This document shows positions 26,819-35,595 of a stretch of 64,000 nucleotides of DNA, one piece after another; within the stretch, counting starts at the first letter, position 1, and the number at the start of each line of letters is the position of its first letter. This DNA comes from Streptomyces sp. NBC_00820 (lineage in GTDB: Bacteria > Actinomycetota > Actinomycetes > Streptomycetales > Streptomycetaceae): the NCBI RefSeq assembly GCF_036347055.1, contig NZ_CP108882.1:4313501-4377500 (forward strand), in the 5' to 3' direction. The notes beneath the pieces are model-generated. The model did no database searches. It was not told the origin of the DNA and saw only the letters and a program-made list of their open reading frames with translations. Made by a program: the position numbers and the translations under genes.

Positions 26819-28465
26819 ATGGCAGACCTCTCGTCCAGGAACCCCGACTGGTGGCGGCAGGCCGTCATCTACCAGGTCTATCCGCGCAGCTTCGCCGACG
26901 CCGACGGGGACGGCCTCGGCGACCTCCGGGGCGTCACCGAGCGCCTGAACCACCTGGCCACGCTCGGCGTCGACGCCCTGTGGCTGAGCCCCTTCTACCC
27001 CTCGGAACTCGCGGACGGCGGCTACGACGTCGCCGACCACCGGGACGTCGACCCGCGGCTGGGCACCCTGGACGACTTCGACGCCATGGTGGCCGAGGCC
27101 CACCGGCTGGGCCTGAAGATCGTCGTCGACATCGTCCCCAACCACACCTCGCACCTGCATCCCTGGTTCCAGGAGGCTCTGCGGGACGGCCCCGGATCAG
27201 CCGCCCGCGACCGCTACGTGTTCCGCCTGGGGCGCGGAGCGCACGGCGAACTCCCGCCCACGGACTGGCATTCGGTGTTCGGCGGCAGCGCCTGGCAGCG
27301 GGTCCCGGACGGCGAGTGGTACCTGCATCTGTTCGCCCGCGAACAGCCCGACCTCAACTGGGACGCCGAGGAGGTCCGCGCGGACTTCCGCACCACCCTG
27401 CGCTTCTGGTCCGACCGGGGCGTCGACGGCTTCCGCGTCGACGTCGCCCACGGACTGTCCAAGGACCTCGCCGAGCCGCTCCGGGACGTGGCAGCCCTCG
27501 GCGCCACCGGCGAGGACGCCCTGCTGCTCGTGCCGCCCGGCAGCCACCCCTACTGGGACCGCGACGCGGTCCACGAGATCTACCGCGACTGGCGCACGAT
27601 CTTCGACGCCTATGACCCGCCCCGCACCGCCGTCGCCGAGGCCTGGGTCCCGGACACCCGCCGGGCCCTGTACGCCCGCCCCGACGAACTCGGCCAGGCC
27701 TTCAACTTCGAATACCTGGCGGCCCGCTGGGACGCGGAGGAGCTGCGGCGGGTCATCACCGGCTCCCTCGCCACCGCGCACGCCGCGGGCGCCTCGGCCA
27801 CCTGGGTCCTCTCCAACCACGACGTCGTGCGCCACGCCTCCCGGCTGGTGATCCCGCCCGGCACCGACTCCGACGCGTGGCTGCTGTCCGGCGGCACCGC
27901 GCCGGCGGTCGACCGGGAGAGGGGCCTGCGCCGGGCCAGGGCCGCGACGCTGCTGATGCTGGCGCTGCCCGGGTCCGCGTACCTCTACCAGGGCGAGGAA
28001 CTGGGCCTGCCCGAGGTCGCCGACCTGCCCGCCGAGGTGCTCCAGGACCCGGTGTGGACGCAGACCGGTCACACCCGCAAGGGCAGGGACGGCTGCCGGG
28101 TTCCCCTGCCGTGGACGCCGACGGGACCGTCGTACGGCTTCGGGCCGGGCGGGGCCTGGCTGCCGCAGCCGGAGTCGTTCGCGGCGTACGCCGTCGCGGC
28201 GCAGGCCGGTGTCGAGGGCTCGACCCTGGAGCTGTACCGCACCGCGCTGCGGCTGCGCCGCAAGCTGCTCGACGGCGAGGCGCTGACCTGGACGACCGGA
28301 GCCCCGGCCGGCGTCCTGGACTTCGGCCGCGGGCCGGGCTGGCGGTGCGTCGCCAACACCGGCGACACGAGTGTGCCGCTCCCGCCGGGTGAGATCCTCG
28401 CGTCCAGCGCCCCGCTGAACCCGGCGGGCATCCTCCCGCCGGACACCACCGTCTGGCTCGCCTAG
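26819..28465 (+). CDS. GH13 alpha-glucosidase/oligo-1,6-glucosidase type enzyme
   Basis: A 548-aa glycoside hydrolase family 13 protein without signal peptide, so probably cytosolic. It starts WWRQAVIYQVYPRSFADADGD. It has conserved regions VDIVPNHTS, DGFRVDVAHG (nucleophile Asp208), AVAEAWV (acid/base Glu274) and SNHDVVRH (Asp335), with the C-terminal beta domain shortened but present. It cleaves non-reducing alpha-glucosides such as maltose, trehalose-like sugars or isomalto-oligosaccharides; exact specificity is not readable. No sugar ABC transporter is adjacent, unlike the usual agl/mal loci. The start at 26819 has GGAG five bases upstream. Confidence 0.9.
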   Translation: MADLSSRNPDWWRQAVIYQVYPRSFADADGDGLGDLRGVTERLNHLATLGVDALWLSPFYPSELADGGYDVADHRDVDPRLGTLDDFDAMVAEAHRLGLKIVVDIVPNHTSHLHPWFQEALRDGPGSAARDRYVFRLGRGAHGELPPTDWHSVFGGSAWQRVPDGEWYLHLFAREQPDLNWDAEEVRADFRTTLRFWSDRGVDGFRVDVAHGLSKDLAEPLRDVAALGATGEDALLLVPPGSHPYWDRDAVHEIYRDWRTIFDAYDPPRTAVAEAWVPDTRRALYARPDELGQAFNFEYLAARWDAEELRRVITGSLATAHAAGASATWVLSNHDVVRHASRLVIPPGTDSDAWLLSGGTAPAVDRERGLRRARAATLLMLALPGSAYLYQGEELGLPEVADLPAEVLQDPVWTQTGHTRKGRDGCRVPLPWTPTGPSYGFGPGGAWLPQPESFAAYAVAAQAGVEGSTLELYRTALRLRRKLLDGEALTWTTGAPAGVLDFGRGPGWRCVANTGDTSVPLPPGEILASSAPLNPAGILPPDTTVWLA

Positions 28466-28477
28466 GCCGTGTCCGGA

Positions 28478-28529
28478 GAGCGTGCCGGCCCGCCGTGCCC
28501 GGGAAGCGTGCCGGCTCGCCGTGTCAGGG
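28478..28529. repeat. 26-bp tandem duplication in a convergent gap
   Basis: Two copies of (G/A)AGCGTGCCGGC(C/T)CGCCGTG-type sequence at 28478-28503 and 28504-28529, between the GH13 stop (28465) and the DUF4142 stop (28536). Confidence 0.75.
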
Positions 28530-28535
28530 AGCGGG

Positions 28536-29321
28536 CTAGCCGACGGTCGGGGGAGCCCCGGCGGCGGGGGCGCCGCTTCCCGCTCCGCCGCCGGTCAGGC
28601 CGCTCAGGTCCAGCGGGGTGGACGTGGCGTTCGCCGGAGGCGTGAGCACCACCTCCGGTTGGCCCGGCACCGGGGGCGGCGGGGTCAGGTCCGTGGTGGG
28701 CAGCTTCGGCGGGGTGGTCTGCTGGAAGATGGTCTGGTCGAAGTCGACCAGACCGGTCTTCTCCATCACCGTCATGTGGTCGAGCACGGTGTCGTTGGCC
28801 TGGTCGGCGAGGGCCCGCACCAGGGAGTTCTTGCTGGTGGAGCGGATCTTCGCGATCGTGTTGAAGATCGAGCCGTGGGTCATGCGCAGGATGTTGGCGA
28901 AGTCCGAGTCGAACTTCTTTCCGCTGTCCGACTTCAGGGTGGCCACGAAGCCCTGCTGCTGCGGGCTCGCCAGGTTCGGCAGCGTGATGTTCAGCATCGG
29001 CGCGATCTTGCGGCAGGAGGCGTCCAGCGCGGCGTGCCCGTCGATCAGGTGCTTGCTCGCGGTGAGGACACCCTTCGTGGTGCCCTTCTGCAGGCCTATC
29101 TGGCCCACCGGGTACTCCCACAGACCGGCGGCCCGTACCTTCACCACGAAGTCGCGGTCCTGCTCGGTGAGAGGGCCCCACTGGGTGTTGGCGACCAGGC
29201 GTGTCTGCGAGGCGGACACCGTGTCCAGGCCGAGCATGCCCGGGTAGGCGAGTGCCGCGAGGGTCAGGGCCATCGCACCGCCCACGAAGAGCGTTCCCGT
29301 CGCGTTCCGCGAAAAGCGCAC
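28536..29321 (-). CDS. DUF4142 domain exported protein
   Basis: A 261-aa exported or membrane-anchored protein: N-terminal hydrophobic helix (TLFVGGAMALTLAALAYPG), then a four-helix DUF4142 bundle (residues about 48-195; LTEQDRDFVVKVRAAGLWE, QKGTTKGVLTASKHLIDGH, HGSIFNTIAKIRS), and a Pro/Gly/Ala-rich tail from about 200. DUF4142 is a ferritin-like predicted fold of unknown function. The GTG at 29321 has AGGAGG four bases upstream. A GGAAC element upstream on the same strand (about 29397-29401) might be part of an ECF-sigma promoter, but the -10 is not clear. Confidence 0.85.
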   Translation of the reverse strand: MRFSRNATGTLFVGGAMALTLAALAYPGMLGLDTVSASQTRLVANTQWGPLTEQDRDFVVKVRAAGLWEYPVGQIGLQKGTTKGVLTASKHLIDGHAALDASCRKIAPMLNITLPNLASPQQQGFVATLKSDSGKKFDSDFANILRMTHGSIFNTIAKIRSTSKNSLVRALADQANDTVLDHMTVMEKTGLVDFDQTIFQQTTPPKLPTTDLTPPPPVPGQPEVVLTPPANATSTPLDLSGLTGGGAGSGAPAAGAPPTVG

Positions 29322-29581
29322 CGTACCTCCTGCCACGTGAATCCCGCCCAAGAGCGGTTCGGACGCACAGCAGTACGGATGCGGAGGCGATTCGTATCGA
29401 CGTTCCGGGTAAAAATTCCGGACGCGTTCCGCAGCCCCCACCCGCGTCACCCCTCGCGGCCCCCTCGCAGCCGCGCCAGCGGCCCCACCTGCTGCCACCG
29501 GCCGCGGCCGTCACGGCAGTTGGTGAAAGGTTGACCATTCCTCGGGAGAAGGCAGGGGAAGCACGGTTCTAGATTCGCCGC

Positions 29582-30280
29582 ATGCCCCCACAGCCGCCCC
29601 CACAGCCATGGCCCGCGAGGCCCGCCGCACTCCCCGTCCTGCCCTACCGCAAGCCCACCAAGGGCCGCGACTACTGGGTCCTGGACGACGCGCTGCCCGA
29701 CGTCGACGCCGTACGGGAGCGCTGCCTGGCCAAGGACGACTGGGTCGAGGGGTACCCGTACACCTCCGAGACCTGGCCCGGACTGCGCGCCATGCCCGGA
29801 CTGGAGCCGGGCGAACTCGGACGCATCGAGCGGTTGGTGAAGAAGGCGACCGGGGCGAAGGAGCTGTGGGTGCAGCGGGCGCCCGGCGGCGGCACTCTCA
29901 ACCACAACTGCGTCCAGGTGGTCGGCGAGGGCGAGAGCGAGCCGCGCCCGCACACGGACTCGCGCGCGCTGTGCCGGTACGCGGCCGTGCTGTACCTCAA
30001 CCCGCACGTGCCCAAGGACTGCGGCACCAGCTTCTACCGCCAGTCCCTGCCCGGCGGCCGGCTCGGCGGCAACGTCGTCCAGGCCCCGCACAACAACCTC
30101 GTCGAGGCCCTCGGCACCCGCTTCGTCGCCCCCGACGCCTTCGAGGAGGACGTCCGCGTCCCCCACAAGTACAACCGCCTGCTCCTTTACAACGCCAACC
30201 TCGTGCACAGCGCGACCGGGTACTTCGGGCAGTCGCTGGCGGAGAAGCGGATGACGGCCGTCTTCTTCTGGATGGCCTGA
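29582..30280 (+). CDS. DUF6445 / 2OG-Fe(II) oxygenase-like protein
   Basis: A 232-aa protein with the metal triad pattern of 2-oxoglutarate Fe(II) oxygenases: His-x-Asp in RPHTDSRALCRY (about residue 122), distal His in NLVHSATGYFG and a following basic block EKRMTAVFFW. LYLNPHVPKDCGTSFYRQ is typical of the DUF6445 group. It presumably hydroxylates an unknown substrate. No ribosome site is near the ATG and a TAGATT hexamer sits seven bases before it, so a leaderless transcript is possible; no good -35 was found. It begins with a Pro-rich stretch and ends in a tandem-repeat region. Confidence 0.7.
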   Translation: MPPQPPPQPWPARPAALPVLPYRKPTKGRDYWVLDDALPDVDAVRERCLAKDDWVEGYPYTSETWPGLRAMPGLEPGELGRIERLVKKATGAKELWVQRAPGGGTLNHNCVQVVGEGESEPRPHTDSRALCRYAAVLYLNPHVPKDCGTSFYRQSLPGGRLGGNVVQAPHNNLVEALGTRFVAPDAFEEDVRVPHKYNRLLLYNANLVHSATGYFGQSLAEKRMTAVFFWMA

Positions 30281-30360
30281 GCCGCCTGCGCCCGGACGGC
30301 CGGGCACCCGGACGCCTGAGCCGCCTGAGCCGCCTGAGCCCGGACGCCTGGACGGCCGGT
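30276..30360 (+). repeat. 9-bp GCCTGAGCC repeats and larger duplication after a stop codon
   Basis: GCCTGAGCC occurs at the stop codon (30276-30284) and three times in tandem at 30314-30340. Flanking CCCGGACG(G)CC(G)GG blocks are also duplicated. Confidence 0.75.
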
Positions 30361-30468
30361 CTTCCGTGTCGTTCACCCGTTCGGAGTAGTTCCCGTGGTC
30401 ACCCGGGCGGGTGAGCCGGATCGTCGTACGTACGACCTGCTCGGGGCGACCACGGCGGAGGTGCGGCC

Positions 30469-31005
30469 ATGACCCAGCAGCAGACGCAACCGACGGCCCA
30501 TGACACATCCCCCATACGGCACGGAGGGTGGGCAGCGGGAGGCACCGTCTTCGCGGGCGTGCTGATGCTGATGGACGGCATCCTCGCGATCCTCCAGGGC
30601 ATCTCCGCGATCGCGTCCGACGACGTGTACCGCCGCTTCGGCGACTACGTCTACAAGGTGGACCTCACCGGGTGGGGCTGGATCCTCCTCGGCCTCGGCA
30701 TCGTGGTGACGCTCACCGGTGCGGGCGTCCTGATGGGGATGGCCTGGGCGCGGGTGGTGGGCATCGTGCTCGCCGCGCTGAGCATGATCGCCCACATCAT
30801 GTTCCTGCCGTACAACCCCATCTGGTCCCTGATCATGGTCGGCATCGACTTCTTCGTGATCTGGTCCCTGGCGTCGTACCACCCGCACATCGGCGCGCCC
30901 CACGCCGCCACGAACCAGCCCGGCCCCGCGACGCCGCACTCGGACCCGGGCACGCCCCGGCCGAACCCCGGCACCACGCCTCAGCCCGACCGCCCGGTGA
31001 CCTGA
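30469..31005 (+). CDS. DUF7144-type small membrane protein
   Basis: A 178-aa protein with four TM helices between residues 20 and 135 (GTVFAGVLMLMDGILAILQG, GWILLGLGIVVTLTGAGVL, ARVVGIVLAALSMIAHIMF, WSLIMVGIDFFVIWSLA) and the YRRFGDYVYKVDLTGWGW block between TM1 and TM2 that is typical of this actinobacterial family. The Pro-rich C-terminal tail (about 40 residues) is probably cytosolic. Function unknown. GGAGG seven bases before the ATG. The stop codon lies in a 9-bp tandem repeat. Confidence 0.8.
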   Translation: MTQQQTQPTAHDTSPIRHGGWAAGGTVFAGVLMLMDGILAILQGISAIASDDVYRRFGDYVYKVDLTGWGWILLGLGIVVTLTGAGVLMGMAWARVVGIVLAALSMIAHIMFLPYNPIWSLIMVGIDFFVIWSLASYHPHIGAPHAATNQPGPATPHSDPGTPRPNPGTTPQPDRPVT

Positions 31006-31023
31006 GTGACCTGAGTGACCTCA
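30997..31023 (+). repeat. 9-bp repeat (GTGACCTGA) over a stop codon
   Basis: Three tandem units; the first includes the TGA of the DUF7144 gene and the second supplies another in-frame TGA. Confidence 0.85.
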
Positions 31024-31445
31024 GAGCACTCGCCCGGCGCGCCGGCCTCTCCTCCGCCGCTCGCCCGCCGTCCGCCCGGCTCCGGCCGGGCGGGCCGTGG
31101 ATCCCGCGCGGCATCGTCGCCGACGCCTACCGGTGCACCGTCCCGGGCCGGAAGCTGCCCGTCTCGGTCAACGTGTGGTGGGTGCTCTGGCTGATCGGAG
31201 GGGTGACCGGAGGGATCGCCGGGGGAGTCGGACTCGCCCGCGGTGTCACCACCGACCAGGTCATCGCCCGTGCCTACGGGGAGATATGGCCCCTGCTGAT
31301 GTCCGACGCCGTCGTCATCGGGGCGGCCGTCGCCGGCGCCTGCGTCGTACGGGCCGTGACGGCCGTGCAGATGGAGCGGATCGCCACGGACGCGCGTGCG
31401 GACGCGCCGGAAGCGGCGGACACGGCGGCCGAGTTCGTCGGGTAG
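31002..31445 (+). pseudogene. N-terminally truncated DUF4328-like membrane protein fragment
   Basis: The open frame contains GGPWIPRGIVADAYRCTVPGR, VNVWWVLWLIGGVTGGIAGG, a TM pair and AVTAVQMERI. This is what I recognise as the C-terminal half of DUF4328 proteins. The N-terminal TM helices expected in the family are missing, and the frame runs back into the DUF7144 gene in another phase with no ribosome site. It may be a decayed gene or a deletion junction; a start at the GTG of NVWW would leave under 90 residues. Confidence 0.5.
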
Positions 31446-31500
31446 GGGCCGCGGGTCTCTGACGGAGCGGGTCTCTGACAGTCGGTCCCCTGACGGCGAC

Positions 31501-31541
31501 GGCGGTTACCCCGGACGGCGGTTACCCCGGACGGCGGTTGC
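31501..31541. repeat. 16-bp tandem repeat GGCGGTTACCCCGGAC
   Basis: Two full copies plus a partial third, upstream of the aquaglyceroporin gene. Confidence 0.75.
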
Positions 31542-31614
31542 CGCCCTGCGGGGTGACCGTTTGTGGGACAAGATGGCGATGTTGGCCGTTTCGCTCCTCT
31601 TCAAGGGGGCCCGC

Positions 31615-32577
31615 ATGGCTGTCGAGATCCATCCGCTCGTCAAACCGTCCCGGTTCAAGCACCGGGGCGGTCTGGTGGGCGAGTGCATGGCGGAGTTTCT
31701 CGGGACCTTCGTCCTCATCTCCTTCGGGTGCGGCGTGGTCGCGATGGCGGTGGCCGCGCTGCCCAGCTCCGGCCGTGCCGCCACCACCACGACGGTCTTC
31801 CTCGCGGCCGGTGACTGGCTGCTGATCGCCTGGGGCTGGGCCTTCGCCGTGGTCTTCGGCATCTACGTGGCCGGCGGCGTCAGCGGCGCCCATCTGAACC
31901 CCGCCGTCACCCTGGCCATGGCCGTGCGCCGCGGGTTCCCCTGGATCAAGGTGGTGCCGTTCTGGTGCGCCCAGGTCGCGGGCGCGTTCGTCGGCGCCGC
32001 GCTGGTCTACCTCGTCTACCACAACGCGATCGACACCTTCGACGCGGCCGTCAAGGGGCCCAAGGTGGACGGGCACACGCTCTCCACCTTCTCGATCTTC
32101 GCCACCTTCCCGGCGGACTACTTCCACGGCGGAATCTGGGGCCCGCTGATCGACCAGATCGTCGGCGCCGCCTTCCTCGTCATGTTCGTGGTGGCAGTCC
32201 TCGACCTGCGCAACCAGGCCGTGAAGGCCAACCTCGGCCCGCTGATGGTGGGTTTCGCCGTCGCCGCCATCGGCATGTCCTACGGCGCCAACGCGGGCTA
32301 CGCCATCAACCCCGCCCGCGACTTCGGCCCGCGCGTGTTCACCTGGGTGGCCGGCTGGGGGAGCCTGGCCTTCCCGGGCAACTCGGCGGGGTACTTCCAC
32401 GACTTCTGGTGGGTCCCCATCGTCGGTCCCTTCATCGGCGGCATCGTCGGCATCCTGGTCTACGACCTCTTCATCGGCGACGTCCTCCAAGTCCGCGCCG
32501 AGCTGGGAGAGTTGCCGGAACCCGGGCGAGGGGCGCGGCCCATGCGGACGGTGGACCCGGACCAGAAGAACGTGTAG
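31615..32577 (+). CDS. aquaglyceroporin (glycerol facilitator, MIP family)
   Basis: A 320-aa channel with six TM helices and both MIP signature loops: SGAHLNPAVTLA (loop B) and GYAINPARDFGPR (loop E). The Asp after the second NPAR marks the glycerol-facilitator subgroup rather than strict aquaporins. It admits glycerol and small polyols by diffusion. No glycerol kinase or glpD follows, which is unusual for GlpF; the gene stands alone between repeats. The start at 31615 has AAGGGGG five bases upstream; an in-frame ATG upstream (MAMLAVSLLFK) is less likely. The C-terminus is hydrophilic (about 30 residues). Confidence 0.9.
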   Translation: MAVEIHPLVKPSRFKHRGGLVGECMAEFLGTFVLISFGCGVVAMAVAALPSSGRAATTTTVFLAAGDWLLIAWGWAFAVVFGIYVAGGVSGAHLNPAVTLAMAVRRGFPWIKVVPFWCAQVAGAFVGAALVYLVYHNAIDTFDAAVKGPKVDGHTLSTFSIFATFPADYFHGGIWGPLIDQIVGAAFLVMFVVAVLDLRNQAVKANLGPLMVGFAVAAIGMSYGANAGYAINPARDFGPRVFTWVAGWGSLAFPGNSAGYFHDFWWVPIVGPFIGGIVGILVYDLFIGDVLQVRAELGELPEPGRGARPMRTVDPDQKNV

Positions 32578-32584
32578 CGGCCGA

Positions 32585-32640
32585 TGCGTGCGGCGGTCGG
32601 TGCGTGCGTGCGGCGGTTGGTGCGTGCGTGCGCCGGTCGC
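32585..32640. repeat. 20-bp tandem repeat TGCGTGCGTGCGGCGGTTGG
   Basis: Three copies (the first four bases shorter) directly after the aquaglyceroporin stop, in the convergent gap. Confidence 0.8.
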
Positions 32641-32662
32641 CGCCCGCTCGCCAGCCGCCCGC

Positions 32663-34051
32663 TCACCAGCCGGTCAGCAGCAGGTGGTTGAGGAGCAGAG
32701 CCAGTACCGCCTGCGCGGTGAGCCAGGCCCGCGGGCGGGGCAGATACGCGCAGGCGGGCAGGAGCCACACGGCGAAGGGGAGCCAGATGCGTTCCGTCTC
32801 GGCCTTGCTCATGCCGGACAGGTCGGCGACGAGGAGGGCCAGCAGGGCGGCCGCGACGAGGACGGCGAGCCGCCGGTCGGCGGTCGGCGTCCGGGGGGTC
32901 AGGGCGGTGGCGGCGCGGCGGAGTCCGGCAGCGGTGGCCGGTCCGGTGATCAGGACCGCGCAGGCGAGGTTGGCCCAGACCCAGTAGCCGTAGGGGCGGA
33001 CGCCGCCGACGCCCTGGTAGTAGCGGGTGACCAGGAGGTGGTACGCCGTCCACCAGTCGAACCCGGCGAGTGTGAACGCCACCGGGACGACGGCCAGTCC
33101 GGCGAGGAGAGCGGCGAGGAGGGCCGGGCGGACGCCCCTTCTGCCGAGGAGGAGGACCGTCGCGCCGATCAGGGCGATGAGCGTGAGGCCGTAGGAGAGG
33201 TAGCAGGTCAGGCCGAAGAGGAGGCCGGAGGCCGCCGCCCGGGCGGGGGAACGGGTGGTGACCGCCAGGGCGAGGAGGGCCAGGGCCCAGGCGGCCGCCG
33301 CCGCGAAGTACGCGTCCGCCGAGGTGCCGAGCCAGACCGCGGCCGGGGCCAGGACCAGGAAGGGGGCGGCCCGGCGGGCCAGGGACTCGTCCGTCAGCGC
33401 GCGCAGCGCGATCAGTACGGCCGCGCAGGCGGAGGCGCCGAGCACCACGCACCACATCCCGGCCCAGCCGCCGCCCCGCAGCCCGATCCGGTCCAGCAGC
33501 ACGAAGGTGAGCGTGGCGCCCGGCGGATGGCCCGCGACATGGGCCGGCCAGGGGGACGGCGTGCCGGCGACGATGTGCTGGGTGAAGTCGCGCAGGGCGG
33601 CCGGGATGTCGTGGAAGCGGCCGGTCACCCGCAGGTACTCCTCGCGTGTCGTGAGGCGGCCCGCGATGCCCCGGTGCCAGCCGTCGACCAGGGCGAGGGA
33701 GACGACCCACGCGGTGGACGCCGCCCACGCCGTCAGGGGCAGAAGACGCCAGGGCAGCCGGTCGGCCAGCCGCGGGCCCCAGACGACCGTGGCCACCGCG
33801 AGGAGCACGGCGGCCGGGGTGCCCGGGCCGACGTGCGGGTCCCACTCGGCCAGCACGGGCGGCCAGTGCACGAACAGGGTGTGGCGCGTGTCCTGGATGT
33901 GCCGGCCGACCAGCACGGCCGCCGTCACGAGCAGGGCGGCGGCCACGGCGGCGGCCAGGTCGCGGAGCAGGGGCGCGCGGGTGGAGGCGGGCGTGCCGGG
34001 GGCGTCCGGCGCACGGTGCGGGTGGGCGGGAGCGGGGTGGCGGGGGGTCAC
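32663..34051 (-). CDS. polytopic membrane protein, probably GT-C glycosyltransferase-like
   Basis: A 462-aa protein with about 11 TM helices. After TM1 a first extracytoplasmic loop contains FVHWPPVLAEWDPHVGPG, where acidic residues sit as in GT-C polyprenol-sugar transferases. A later loop VAGHPPGATLTFVLLDRIGL and WWTAYHLLVTRYYQGVGGV resemble uncharacterised actinobacterial GT-C-like proteins. I cannot assign a donor or acceptor. GTG start at 34051 with weak ribosome site; the N-terminal 25 residues are His/Pro/Ala-rich. Divergent from the molybdopterin oxidoreductase gene. Confidence 0.65.
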   Translation of the reverse strand: MTPRHPAPAHPHRAPDAPGTPASTRAPLLRDLAAAVAAALLVTAAVLVGRHIQDTRHTLFVHWPPVLAEWDPHVGPGTPAAVLLAVATVVWGPRLADRLPWRLLPLTAWAASTAWVVSLALVDGWHRGIAGRLTTREEYLRVTGRFHDIPAALRDFTQHIVAGTPSPWPAHVAGHPPGATLTFVLLDRIGLRGGGWAGMWCVVLGASACAAVLIALRALTDESLARRAAPFLVLAPAAVWLGTSADAYFAAAAAWALALLALAVTTRSPARAAASGLLFGLTCYLSYGLTLIALIGATVLLLGRRGVRPALLAALLAGLAVVPVAFTLAGFDWWTAYHLLVTRYYQGVGGVRPYGYWVWANLACAVLITGPATAAGLRRAATALTPRTPTADRRLAVLVAAALLALLVADLSGMSKAETERIWLPFAVWLLPACAYLPRPRAWLTAQAVLALLLNHLLLTGW

Positions 34052-34164
34052 ACCGGCACGCTAGGCCGCGCGGGCACGGGAAAGCCTCCGTACGGGGCCG
34101 ATGTCAGCGTTTCGTCATGGGTCACGTGCTCTTTTCCGAGCCCCCCGCGCCCTACCGTCGGGGC

Positions 34165-35595
34165 ATGCGCGACCAACCTCGGCTTCCCACCTCACCCGCG
34201 TTCTGGCGCAGCCCCGTGCGCGGCACCTGGTTCACGTCGGTGCTCGGCCTGGTCCTCCTCGCCGGGATCACCGTGATGTTCGTGACCGGCCTGGTGTCGT
34301 ACGCCGCCTACAACCCGGACCTGTCCCCGGTGAACGACACCACCCCGGACAAGGGGATCCTCGGCTTCTACCTCTTCGACTGGCCGGCCGGACCGTCGTG
34401 GCTGTACCGGCTCAGCCAGGGCGTCCACGTCACCCTCGGCGTCACCCTGGTCCCGGTCCTGCTGGCCAAGCTGTGGTCGGTGGTGCCGAAGCTGTTCGCG
34501 CTGCCGCCGGCCCGCTCCCTCGCGCACGCGCTGGAACGCGTCTCGCTGTTGCTCCTGGTCGGCGGCGGACTGTTCGAGTTCACCACCGGGATCTTCAACA
34601 TCCAGCTGAACTACGTCTTCCCGGGCTCCTTCTACCCGCTGCACTTCTACGGCGCCTGGGTCTTCTTCTCCGCCTTCGTGGCCCACGCCGCGCTGAAGGC
34701 ACCGGCGGCGGTACGCACCGTGCGGGGGCGCGGGAGAGGGGGTGACGGCGGCGCGGGTGACGGCGGCGAGGGGAACGCGGGCGAAGGCCGTACGGACGAA
34801 GGCGGCGAGGGGAACTCGGGCGACGGCCATGCGGGTGACGGCCGTACGGGGAGCGCGGGTGACGGCCGTACGGGGAACGCGGGTGACGGTCGTACGGGGA
34901 GTGCGGCCGGGGGTGTCCCGGGACCGGCTTCCGTGAGCTCCGACGACCTGGCCGCTCCCAGCCCCCACCCGCCCACCGTCTCCCGGCGCGGTGCGCTGTG
35001 GCTGGTCGGCGGCGGCTCGCTGCTGCTGTTCGTGTCGGTCGTCGGGCAGAGCCTGGGCGGGCCCTTCCGCCGTACCGCCCTGCTCGCGCCGCACGGCGGC
35101 CCCGATCCGGACGGCGGACCGAACGGCTTCCAGATCAACAAGACGGCCGCGTACGCCGGGATCACGCACGCCGACACGGATCCCGACGCGTGGCGGCTCG
35201 TCGTCACCGGACGCACGGGGACCGTCCGGCTCGGCCGTGCCGAACTGCTCGCCCTGCCGCTGCGCAGCTCCTCCCTCCCCATCGCCTGCGTCGAGGGCTG
35301 GTCGACCGCCGACCAGTGGTGGCGCGGGGTGCGGCTGAGCGATCTCGCGGCGCTCGTCGGGTACGACGGCGATCCGCCGGACGTGTTCGTGGAGTCCCTG
35401 CAACGGCACGGCGCCTTCCGGCGCGCGGCCCTGCGCGCCAACCAGGTGGCCGACCCGCGTTCCCTGCTCGCCCTGTACGTCAACGGCGAGGAACTGTCCC
35501 CCGACCACGGCTATCCCGCCCGGGTCATCGTGCCCGCGGCACCCGGCGTGCTCAACACCAAGTGGGTGGCCCGGCTGACCTTCGGAGACCTGTGA
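34165..35595 (+). CDS. membrane molybdopterin-dependent oxidoreductase (sulfite oxidase-type)
   Basis: A 476-aa protein in three parts. Residues 10-190: four to five TM helices of cytochrome b561-like type (GTWFTSVLGLVLLAGITVMF, HVTLGVTLVPVLLAKLW, HFYGAWVFFSAFVAHAALK). Residues about 195-250: a Gly/Asp-rich linker coded by a minisatellite (GDGRTGNA, GDGRTGSA). Residues about 280-476: another TM helix and a sulfite-oxidase-fold domain with molybdenum ligand Cys in LPIACVEGWSTADQWWRG and the closing VLNTKWVARLTF. It probably oxidises or reduces a small substrate at the membrane with electrons via the N-terminal heme domain. The ATG at 34165 is preferred to 34117. Its stop overlaps the next gene by one base. 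Confidence 0.85.
   Translation: MRDQPRLPTSPAFWRSPVRGTWFTSVLGLVLLAGITVMFVTGLVSYAAYNPDLSPVNDTTPDKGILGFYLFDWPAGPSWLYRLSQGVHVTLGVTLVPVLLAKLWSVVPKLFALPPARSLAHALERVSLLLLVGGGLFEFTTGIFNIQLNYVFPGSFYPLHFYGAWVFFSAFVAHAALKAPAAVRTVRGRGRGGDGGAGDGGEGNAGEGRTDEGGEGNSGDGHAGDGRTGSAGDGRTGNAGDGRTGSAAGGVPGPASVSSDDLAAPSPHPPTVSRRGALWLVGGGSLLLFVSVVGQSLGGPFRRTALLAPHGGPDPDGGPNGFQINKTAAYAGITHADTDPDAWRLVVTGRTGTVRLGRAELLALPLRSSSLPIACVEGWSTADQWWRGVRLSDLAALVGYDGDPPDVFVESLQRHGAFRRAALRANQVADPRSLLALYVNGEELSPDHGYPARVIVPAAPGVLNTKWVARLTFGDL
34741..34908 (+). repeat. 24-bp coding minisatellite
   Basis: Imperfect copies of GCGGGTGACGGCCGTACGGGGA(A/G)C, the last three nearly identical. They encode GDGRTGSA-type octapeptides between the two halves of the molybdopterin oxidoreductase. 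Earlier copies are variants (GEGN, GDGH). Confidence 0.85.

Noticed and set aside
31097..31462. 121-codon Arg-rich frame
   Set aside because: Out-of-phase shadow of the DUF4328-like fragment.
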